Origin: Actinomycetota bacterium | Lineage (GTDB): Bacteria > Actinomycetota > AC-67 | Assembly: GCA_005883175.1 (NCBI GenBank) | Contig: VAYV01000045.1 | Span: 1-6,072, forward strand | Direction of reading: 5' to 3' | Length of the DNA: 6,072 nucleotides | Part shown: positions 1-4,928 of the stretch, piece after piece | How the letters are laid out: every line of letters starts with the position of its first letter | Position numbering within the stretch: position 1 is the stretch's first letter | The notes under the pieces: generated by a model | Told to the model about the DNA's origin: nothing | What the model saw: only the letters and a program-made list of their open reading frames with translations | Databases searched by the model: none | Position numbers and translations under genes: made by a program

Positions 1-827
1 TCGACGTCGGCACGCTCGACGAGATGCCGCCCGGGCGGATGCCGGTGACGACGGCGGTCGCGCGCGACGAGTTCTCACGCGCCAGGGCGTATCGGATGAT
101 CCGCACCGAGGTTGCGCGGGGACGGCAAGCCTTCATCGTCTGCCCTCTGGTGGAGGACTCGGCCTCGTTGGAGGTGAAGGCGGCGGAATCCGAGTTCGAG
201 CGGATCCGCTCCGAGGTGTTCCCGGAGCTTCGAGTCGGGCTGGTGCACGGACGGATGAACGCCACGGCGAAGGAGGCGGTCATGACCGCCGTCCGACGCG
301 GTGAGCTCGACGTGCTGGTGGCCACGACCGTGATCGAGGTCGGGGTCGACATCCCGAACGCGACGGTGATGATCGTCGAAGATGCGGATCGTTTCGGTCT
401 GAGCCAGCTGCATCAGCTTCGGGGCCGGGTCGGGCGCGGAACGGATCCTGCTACCTGCTTCCTCTTCACGGCGATCGATCCGCTTGCCGAAGAGGCGCGC
501 GCGGACGCGATGACCCGGCTGAACGCGATGGCGTCGACGAACGACGGCCTCAAGCTCGCCGAGCTCGACCTCGAGCTGCGCGGTGGGGGACAGCTGTTCG
601 GCCGCGGGTCCATCGAGGAAGGCAAGGGCGCGCCGGCCCAAGTCGGCCGAGGCGATCTCCGCTTCGCGAACCTGACGCGCGACCTCGACGTGCTCGTCGA
701 AGCGCGACGTGAGGCGTTCTCACTCGTCGACGCCGACCCGAGGCTGGCGTCGTCGTCGAACGGTGCGCTCCTCAGCGAGGTGCGCCGCCGTTTCGCCGAT
801 CGGCTCGACTGGCTGTTCGCGTCCTAG
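1..827 (+). CDS. recG: ATP-dependent DNA helicase RecG, C-terminal part (5' end outside window)
   Basis: RecG is an SF2 helicase that remodels stalled replication forks and branch-migrates Holliday junctions. The frame is open from position 3, and the first visible codons read DVGTLDEMPPGRMPV, matching the RecG linker (LDE-PPGR-P) between the two helicase lobes, so the Met at 24 is internal. About 274 residues remain of a protein normally near 700. Visible: CPLVEDS (about 141-161), GLVHGRM (motif IV), LVATTVIEVGVDIPNA (motif V), QLHQLRGRVGRG (motif VI), then the TRG-type translocation segment DGLKLAELDLELRGGGQLFG and a helical C-terminal domain. The loop after LFG carries about 10 extra residues compared with the E. 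coli protein (see findings). The TAG stop touches the ATG of rsmD, a neighbour pairing common in Gram-positive bacteria. Family call is certain; the wedge domain and Walker motifs lie outside the window. Confidence 0.97.
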   Translation, partial: DVGTLDEMPPGRMPVTTAVARDEFSRARAYRMIRTEVARGRQAFIVCPLVEDSASLEVKAAESEFERIRSEVFPELRVGLVHGRMNATAKEAVMTAVRRGELDVLVATTVIEVGVDIPNATVMIVEDADRFGLSQLHQLRGRVGRGTDPATCFLFTAIDPLAEEARADAMTRLNAMASTNDGLKLAELDLELRGGGQLFGRGSIEEGKGAPAQVGRGDLRFANLTRDLDVLVEARREAFSLVDADPRLASSSNGALLSEVRRRFADRLDWLFAS

Positions 828-1403
828 ATGCGGGTCATCAGCGGCACCGCGAAAGGCCGCCGGCTTCGCGCGACGAAATCCCCGGAGATGCGGCCGACCA
901 CGGACATGGCACGACAGACCATCTTCGACGTGCTCGGTGACGCGCCGAATGACGCGCGCGTCCTCGACCTGTGTGCCGGCGCCGGCACGCTCGGCATCGA
1001 AGCGCTGTCGCGCGGCGCGCGGGAGGCCGTCTTCGTCGAGCAAGAGCGCGAAGCGTGCGCGATCATCCTGCAGAACCTCGAGGCGACCGGACTACGGTCG
1101 GCCGGCCACATCCGGCGCGCCGACGTCCTCCGGTTCCTCGCGCGGCCGCCGCGCATGCCCTTTGACCTGGTGTTTCTTGACCCTCCTTACGCGCGTGGCC
1201 TAGGATTCGTGTCTCGCGTCCTGGGGAAGATCGCAGCCGGTGCCTGGACGAGCTCCGGCGCGACGGTGGTCGTGGAAGCACCGGAGGGTGACGTCGAATG
1301 GCCGCGGAGCATGCGCGAGATCAAGACCCGCCGGTTCGGGCGGACACGAGTGAGTTGGGCGATCGTGGGTGAGCATGAAGGCGATCTATCCGGGCACGTT
1401 TGA
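828..1403 (+). CDS. rsmD: 16S rRNA (guanine(966)-N2)-methyltransferase RsmD
   Basis: Class I SAM-dependent methyltransferase that makes m2G966 in 16S rRNA on the small ribosomal subunit. The 191-residue protein starts with MRVISGTAKGRRL, the usual RsmD opening, followed by RPTTDMARQTIFDVL. The SAM-binding glycine motif VLDLCAGAGTLGIEALSRGA spans residues 45-64, an acidic residue for ribose binding lies near E71, and the N-methyltransferase signature DPPY is at residues 118-121. GRTRVSWA near 171 matches the usual last strand. The ATG directly follows the recG stop with no Shine-Dalgarno sequence, suggesting translational coupling. The family normally ends around residue 181; the last 10 residues (GEHEGDLSGHV) are extra and are encoded over the start of coaD. 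rsmD-coaD adjacency is very common in bacteria and strengthens both calls. Confidence 0.96.
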   Translation: MRVISGTAKGRRLRATKSPEMRPTTDMARQTIFDVLGDAPNDARVLDLCAGAGTLGIEALSRGAREAVFVEQEREACAIILQNLEATGLRSAGHIRRADVLRFLARPPRMPFDLVFLDPPYARGLGFVSRVLGKIAAGAWTSSGATVVVEAPEGDVEWPRSMREIKTRRFGRTRVSWAIVGEHEGDLSGHV

Positions 1404-1854
1404 TCCGATCACCAACGGTCACATCGACATCATCGAGCGGGCCCATCGCCGCTTCCAGACGGTCGTCGTCGCGGTGTCGCAGAACCCAGGGAAGATGCCC
1501 CTTTTCACGTTAGAGGAACGCATCGGGATGGTGAAAGAGGTCGTTGCGGGCCGGGAGGGAGTCGAGGTCGATTCCTTCGATGGGTTGCTCGTCGACTACG
1601 CGAAGAGCCGGGACGTCGGGATCCTCGTGAAGGGGCTCCGTGCGGTGACGGACTTCGACTACGAGCTTCAGATGGCCCAGATGAATCACAAGCTCGCGGA
1701 AGTTGAGACGCTGTTCATGGTTGCGACGCCATCGCACAGCTTCCTTTCGTCGAGCCTTGTCAAGGAGATCGCGCGGTTCGGGGGAGACGTTTCGGCATTC
1801 GTCCCCGCGGAGGTCGCGCGCAAAATGAAGGAGCGGTTCCGTGGCGAAGCGTGA
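1375..1854 (+). CDS. coaD: Phosphopantetheine adenylyltransferase (PPAT)
   Basis: Cytosolic enzyme of coenzyme A synthesis: 4'-phosphopantetheine + ATP gives dephospho-CoA + diphosphate. From the ATG at 1375 it is 159 residues, exactly family length, starting MKAIYPGTFDP. The nucleotidyltransferase HxGH-type motif is TNGH (13-16), with NPGK at 37-40, KGLRAVTDFDYE at 86-97 and the C-terminal SFLSSSLVKEIA (122-133), matching the bacterial hexameric CoaD family. All expected active-site residues are present. A GTG at 1369 would add Met-Ser and is possible; I prefer the ATG because family members begin M-[KR]-x-A-[IV]-YPG. The start lies inside rsmD (29 nt overlap from the ATG, 35 nt from the GTG), and its only purine-rich stretch (GGGTGAG) sits too close to be a normal ribosome binding site, so initiation probably relies on ribosomes finishing rsmD. 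The end overlaps the next gene by 14 nt. Confidence 0.97.
   Translation: MKAIYPGTFDPITNGHIDIIERAHRRFQTVVVAVSQNPGKMPLFTLEERIGMVKEVVAGREGVEVDSFDGLLVDYAKSRDVGILVKGLRAVTDFDYELQMAQMNHKLAEVETLFMVATPSHSFLSSSLVKEIARFGGDVSAFVPAEVARKMKERFRGEA
1828..1833 (+). promoter_or_regulatory. Shine-Dalgarno site fixing the GTG start of the SepIVA-like gene
   Basis: AAGGAG lies within the coaD coding sequence, 7 nt before the GTG at 1841. This strong, well-spaced site is the reason for choosing GTG 1841, which makes the gene overlap coaD by 14 nt. Confidence 0.75.
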
Positions 1855-2458
1855 ACAGCAGACCGACACCGGCCCTATCCCGGTCACTCCGACGAAGACC
1901 GCGGTCCGGAAAGATGAGCCGGCTGTGCCGGCGATCCCGATCGGTCAGATGTCGGTCCTCGAAGATCTGGTCCGTCAGATCGAAGACGCGATCAAATCCG
2001 CGCGCACGATGCCGCTTTCCTCGTCGGCGCTGGTGGACCGGAAAGAGGTCCTCGATCTGATCGAGCTGCTGAAGCGCTCGATCCCGGAAGAGATCGCCCG
2101 CGCGCGCGCCGTGATCAGGGATCGTGACGAGGTGGTCGAGCGGGCCCGGACCCAGGCGGAACGCGTGCTCGAGCGCGCGCAAACCGAGCGTGAGCAGCAG
2201 CTTTCCAAGACGGAGATCGTTCAGGCCGCCTCGCGCGAGGCGGACCGCATGGTCGCCGAAGCCGAGGCCGTTTCCCGCCGGATCAAGGCGGAAGCCGAGT
2301 CGTACGTGGAAGGCAAGCTGGCGACGTTCGAGGTCGTGCTCCAGAAGACCCTTGCCGCGGTGGAGCGCGGGCGCGCGCGCCTCGGAGGGCGGCTCGAGCA
2401 AGATGAGCTTTCGACCGACGAGCTTGACCTCGCGAGCAGGGCACCGGCCGAGCGATAA
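1841..2458 (+). CDS. SepIVA/DivIVA-like coiled-coil protein, probable septation or cell-envelope factor
   Basis: A 205-residue soluble protein with no signal peptide or membrane segment. Residues 1-37 are polar and proline-rich, probably disordered. Residues about 38-58 (VLEDLVRQIEDAIKSARTMP) and 66-100 (DRKEVLDLIELLKRSIPEEI...) resemble the N-terminal part of mycobacterial SepIVA (Rv2927c family). Residues about 85-185 form a long, highly charged helix rich in Ala, Glu and Arg, with repeated R-A-E/E-A-D patterns typical of coiled coils. SepIVA in mycobacteria is an essential DivIVA-domain septation protein, and its gene lies beside DUF177, rnc and fpg, as here; that synteny is the main argument. 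Sequence similarity of such coiled coils to ATP synthase subunit b explains frequent misannotation. It is somewhat shorter than the Mycobacterium tuberculosis protein, as I recall that one. Family assignment is from memory of sequence pattern plus context; the cellular role here is inferred. Confidence 0.7.
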   Translation: MAKREQQTDTGPIPVTPTKTAVRKDEPAVPAIPIGQMSVLEDLVRQIEDAIKSARTMPLSSSALVDRKEVLDLIELLKRSIPEEIARARAVIRDRDEVVERARTQAERVLERAQTEREQQLSKTEIVQAASREADRMVAEAEAVSRRIKAEAESYVEGKLATFEVVLQKTLAAVERGRARLGGRLEQDELSTDELDLASRAPAER

Positions 2459-2522
2459 TCGGTAACGCTGGGGCGCTTCTAGGGCCTCGTTTCCCCTGCT
2501 CAGGGCGGCTTTTCGACCGCTG

Positions 2523-2531
2523 TGCTATCTT
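2523..2531 (+). promoter_or_regulatory. Probable extended -10 promoter for a leaderless DUF177-rpmF-rnc-mutM transcript
   Basis: The 82-nt gap 2459-2540 is the only real break between sepIVA-like and DUF177. It contains TGC-TATCTT, which fits the extended -10 consensus TGn-TAnnnT, with TATCTT at 2526-2531. There is no good -35 hexamer at 16-18 nt spacing (GGGCGG is found there), as is typical for extended -10 promoters. The transcription start would fall 7-10 nt downstream, at about 2538-2541, that is on or next to the A of the DUF177 ATG (2541). No Shine-Dalgarno sequence precedes that ATG. Together this suggests leaderless initiation, which is widespread in actinobacteria. Nothing else convincing was seen in the gap. 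Confidence 0.55.
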
Positions 2532-2540
2532 GTCGGCCAG

Positions 2541-3089
2541 ATGGCCCAAGGTGCTCTGATCGCTGTGCGCAACCTCCCGTCACTTTCCGTAGATGTCGCG
2601 GAGCTGCTGCGTCGTCCCGGCGCGTCCGAATCGGTGCAAACCGACCAGGTACTCGCCGGGATCGCGGTCCCACTGGCGCGGATCTCCGACGACTCCCCCC
2701 TGTGGCTCGATCTCCGGCTTGAGGCGTTGGTCGACGGGATCCACGTCTCCGGCACCATCCGGGCGGCCGCAGCGGTCCAGTGCCGTCGCTGCCTGAAGGT
2801 GTCCGAGGCGCCGCTGCACCTGGATCTGGCGGAGACCTTCTTGTACCCGGGCGAAGGCGAGGCGGACGAGCCCTACCGTGTCGTCAACGAGCAGATCGAT
2901 CTCGAGCCTGCGGTTCGCGACGCGGTCATGCTCGCCCTTCCCCTCAACCCGTTGTGCACCGACGGGTGCCGCGGGTTGTGCACGACTTGTGGCGCCGACC
3001 TGAACGAGGTCGACTGCGGCCACTCCCAAGACCCCGTCGACATCCGTTGGGCGGGGTTGGAACAGCTGCGCCGATCGTTGGAGGAATAG
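2541..3089 (+). CDS. DUF177/YceD family protein, probable 23S rRNA accumulation and ribosome-biogenesis factor
   Basis: 182-residue soluble protein of the YceD/DUF177 family, whose members in bacteria and plastids are linked to 23S rRNA accumulation; the biochemical mechanism is not known. Visible: the N-terminal ELLRRPGASE segment (21-30), the central VQCRRCL (C81, C84) seen across the family, an acidic stretch (EGEADEPYRVVNEQIDLEP), then LALPLNPLC and the cysteine cluster C139-x3-C143-x3-C147-x2-C150 followed by GADLN and C159. This C-terminal cluster is the Gram-positive form of the family and probably binds zinc; E. coli YceD lacks it. The gene stands directly before rpmF, the classic yceD-rpmF pair found across bacteria, here separated by no nucleotides. 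ATG 2541 is chosen from the promoter position; a GTG at 2565 would remove 8 residues and cannot be excluded. Confidence 0.93.
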   Translation: MAQGALIAVRNLPSLSVDVAELLRRPGASESVQTDQVLAGIAVPLARISDDSPLWLDLRLEALVDGIHVSGTIRAAAAVQCRRCLKVSEAPLHLDLAETFLYPGEGEADEPYRVVNEQIDLEPAVRDAVMLALPLNPLCTDGCRGLCTTCGADLNEVDCGHSQDPVDIRWAGLEQLRRSLEE

Positions 3090-3272
3090 ATGCCGGTCCC
3101 GAAGAGGAAGAAGCCGCGGACAAGAACACGCTCGCGGAAAGCTCAGTGGTTCAACAGCGCGCGCACGCCCGCGTATGCGACCTGTCCGCAGTGCAAGAAG
3201 CCGAAGCTGCCTCACCACGCGTGCGCGAACTGCGGCACGTACGACGGACGTCAGGTCCTGACCGTCGACTAA
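3090..3272 (+). CDS. rpmF: Large ribosomal subunit protein bL32
   Basis: A 60-residue basic protein beginning MPVPKRKKPRTRTRSRKAQW, the standard L32 opening (MAVPKRK-SR/T-R-R) with the usual Gram-positive length. It carries the zinc ribbon C32-x2-C35 ... C45-x2-C48 (CPQCKKPKLPHHACANC), so this is the zinc-binding (C+) form rather than the cysteine-less form used under zinc limitation. It binds near the 50S subunit and is a late-assembling protein. The ATG touches the DUF177 stop, and the Shine-Dalgarno sequence GGAGGA (3080-3085) lies 4 nt before it within the end of DUF177, so the two genes are likely translationally coupled. Confidence 0.98.
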   Translation: MPVPKRKKPRTRTRSRKAQWFNSARTPAYATCPQCKKPKLPHHACANCGTYDGRQVLTVD

Positions 3273-3276
3273 GCGG

Positions 3277-4017
3277 ATGGCACGCCCGCGCCTCGCTCGC
3301 CGCGGGTCTGCACTCGAACGGCGGCTGGGCGCGATCCTTCGCGACCGGGAGCTGTGGGAGCAGGCCCTGACTCATCGCTCCTACGCGTACGAACGAGGGG
3401 GGCTGCCGACGAACGAGCGGCTCGAATTCCTGGGTGACGCGGTTCTCGGCATCGTTGTGACGGACCAGCTGTACAAGGAGTTTCCGAACCAACCGGAAGG
3501 AGATCTCGCAAAGATGCGCGCGGCACTCGTGAACATGACGGTGCTGGCCGATGTCGGCCGTGAGATCGGGCTGGGCGACGCCGTGAAGCTCGGACGCGGA
3601 GAAGAGCTGACCGGCGGCAAGGACAAGAGCTCGATCTTGGCCGACACGCTCGAAGCAGTCATCGGCGCGATCTATCTCGACCGCGGGATCCGTAAGGCTC
3701 GCCGCGTGATCCTCGACCTGTTCATCCCGAGGATCAGAGGCCAAGTCGAGGGCGGAGTCGTGCACGATTACAAGACGACGCTACAGGAACTGGCCGCCGC
3801 CCAGCTGAGCACCTTGCCCGAATACAGCCTTTCGGAGTCGGGACCCGATCACGCGAAGCGATTCAAAGCCGTCGTGTCACTGTCGGGGATCTCGTACGGC
3901 AGCGGGGCAGGCCGCTCGAAGAAAGAAGCGGAGCAAGCCGCCGCGCGCGTTGCAGTCGAACGCTTGCGCAGCGGCGCGCTCCAGAAGCCGGTCGCGGCAG
4001 AACAAGAGGAGATGTAG
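3277..4017 (+). CDS. rnc: Ribonuclease III
   Basis: Double-strand-specific endoribonuclease that cuts the 16S and 23S precursors from the primary rRNA transcript and processes other structured RNAs; acts as a cytosolic dimer with Mg2+. At 246 residues it has the normal bacterial form. The nuclease domain spans about 10-160, with signature NERLEFLGDAVLG at 46-58. All catalytic residues aligned with E. coli E38, E41, D45, E65, D114 and E117 are present as E47, E50, D54, E74, D123 and E126 (LADTLEAVIGAIYLD). The dsRNA-binding domain covers about 164-232 (DYKTTLQELA ... GRSKKEAEQAAARVAVERL). The start is 4 nt after rpmF with no clear ribosome binding site, suggesting coupling; starting further downstream would still keep the domains. 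Its place beside rpmF and before mutM is the usual actinobacterial order. Confidence 0.98.
   Translation: MARPRLARRGSALERRLGAILRDRELWEQALTHRSYAYERGGLPTNERLEFLGDAVLGIVVTDQLYKEFPNQPEGDLAKMRAALVNMTVLADVGREIGLGDAVKLGRGEELTGGKDKSSILADTLEAVIGAIYLDRGIRKARRVILDLFIPRIRGQVEGGVVHDYKTTLQELAAAQLSTLPEYSLSESGPDHAKRFKAVVSLSGISYGSGAGRSKKEAEQAAARVAVERLRSGALQKPVAAEQEEM
4005..4011 (+). promoter_or_regulatory. Shine-Dalgarno site fixing the GTG start of mutM
   Basis: AGAGGAG at the very end of rnc, 8 nt before GTG 4020. It supports GTG as start, which is also required because the second residue must be the catalytic proline after Met removal. Confidence 0.75.
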
Positions 4018-4019
4018 TC

Positions 4020-4853
4020 GTGCCCGAGCTCCCCGAAGTCGAAGTCATCCGCCGCGACCTCGAGCGTGACGCCATCGGCCGGCGCATCAAAGAGGTTCAG
4101 GTCAAGCTGCCCCGGATCATCCGCCGGCACAAGACGAAGAAGGAGTTCACCGACGCGCTCACCGGCGCGAAGATCACGCGGATCGACCGGCGGGGGAAGT
4201 ACATCCTCTGCTACCTCGATAACGGCCAGGTTCTCGTGATGCATCTCGGGATGAGCGGGCGTATCGAGCGGTCCACCGGTCGCAAAGCACCCGAGAAGCA
4301 CACGCACGTCGTGCTGAAGCTGCAGACCGGCGGCGAGCTGCGCTTCATCGACATGCGGCAGTTCGGCGAATTGTTCGTGACGGCGGGAGATGGCCTCGAC
4401 GGGGTGAAGGAGCTTCAGCACATCGCCTTGGACCCGCTCGCCGACTCGTTCACGTGGCAGATCTTCAGCGAGATCGTGAGCTCGCGGAAGATGAAGCTGA
4501 AGACGTTGCTGATGGACCAGAAGTTCATCAGCGGCATCGGCAACATCTACTCCGACGAGATCCTGTGGGCTGCCGGGCTCCGCTACGAGCGGCCTTCCGA
4601 CCAGCTGACCTCGCAAGAGATGCGACGGCTCTATCGAGCCATGCAGGAGGTCCTCCAAGAAGGCATCCGCCACGGCGGCGTGACGCTGGAGGATGAGACC
4701 TACCGGAACCTCTACGGCAAGCAGGGAGAGTTCCAAGAGCACCTGAAGGTCTACGGGCAGGAAGGCCGGCCGTGCCGCCGGTGCCGCACGCCGATCGTGC
4801 GCGATCGGTGGGGGAACCGGTCCACCTATTACTGCCCGCAGTGCCAGGTCTGA
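4020..4853 (+). CDS. mutM: Formamidopyrimidine-DNA glycosylase (bifunctional DNA glycosylase/AP lyase)
   Basis: Base-excision repair enzyme that removes 8-oxoguanine and formamidopyrimidines and cleaves the strand by beta/delta-elimination. The 277-residue protein starts MPELPEVEV: after Met removal Pro2 is the nucleophile and Glu3 the catalytic acid. Lys60 (in RRGKYIL) matches the conserved beta-hairpin lysine K57. The helix-loop void-filling residues are M78 (MHLGMSG), R113 and F115 (DMRQFG). The H2TH motif includes KFISGIGNIYSDEILW (168-183), with the conserved Asn175. A C-terminal zinc finger C252-x2-C255-x16-C272-x2-C275 ends in CQ, with finger arginine R267. All hallmarks separate it from plant-type Nei/Fpg homologues lacking zinc. 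The gene lies 2 nt after rnc, the common actinobacterial rnc-mutM pair. Other actinobacteria often carry smc downstream; here a promoter gap and moeZ follow. Confidence 0.97.
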   Translation: MPELPEVEVIRRDLERDAIGRRIKEVQVKLPRIIRRHKTKKEFTDALTGAKITRIDRRGKYILCYLDNGQVLVMHLGMSGRIERSTGRKAPEKHTHVVLKLQTGGELRFIDMRQFGELFVTAGDGLDGVKELQHIALDPLADSFTWQIFSEIVSSRKMKLKTLLMDQKFISGIGNIYSDEILWAAGLRYERPSDQLTSQEMRRLYRAMQEVLQEGIRHGGVTLEDETYRNLYGKQGEFQEHLKVYGQEGRPCRRCRTPIVRDRWGNRSTYYCPQCQV

Positions 4854-4868
4854 GCGGTCGGAGAAAGG

Positions 4869-4898
4869 TTCGAAAGCGGAATAAACCGGCGTTACCAT
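4869..4898 (+). promoter_or_regulatory. Possible weak promoter in the mutM-moeZ gap
   Basis: The 75-nt gap 4854-4928 is the most AT-rich stretch of the window. It contains TTCGAA (4869-4874) and TACCAT (4893-4898) with an 18-nt spacer. These match the sigma-70-type -35 and -10 at 3 and 4 of 6 positions. A transcript starting near 4905 would have a short leader with the GAGGA ribosome binding site at 4920-4924. I see no convincing rho-independent terminator for mutM in the gap. Inference only. Confidence 0.35.
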
Positions 4899-4919
4899 GA
4901 ACGAGAAAACCCATCGAAT

Positions 4920-4924
4920 GAGGA
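4920..4924 (+). promoter_or_regulatory. Ribosome binding site for moeZ
   Basis: GAGGA, 4 nt before ATG 4929. Upstream in this frame there is no other start codon before 4884, so it supports the chosen start. Confidence 0.55.
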
Positions 4925-4928
4925 TCCG

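Noticed and set aside
2461..2468. GGTAACGC in the first gap is the reverse complement of GCGTTACC (4889-4896) in the second gap, possible shared operator
   Set aside because: A single 8-base match between two gaps of about 80 nt is expected by chance at a noticeable rate, and neither copy is itself palindromic.
2494..2513. Small inverted repeat CCCT-GCTC-AGGG followed by a short T run, possible terminator after the SepIVA-like gene
   Set aside because: Only a 4-bp stem with a 4-nt loop, and four bases separate it from just four T residues. Too weak for a rho-independent terminator.
3849..4898. Long minus-strand open frame of 349 codons opposite rnc and mutM
   Set aside because: It lies antisense to two certain genes, has the composition expected from GC-rich third positions, and shows no recognisable protein motif.
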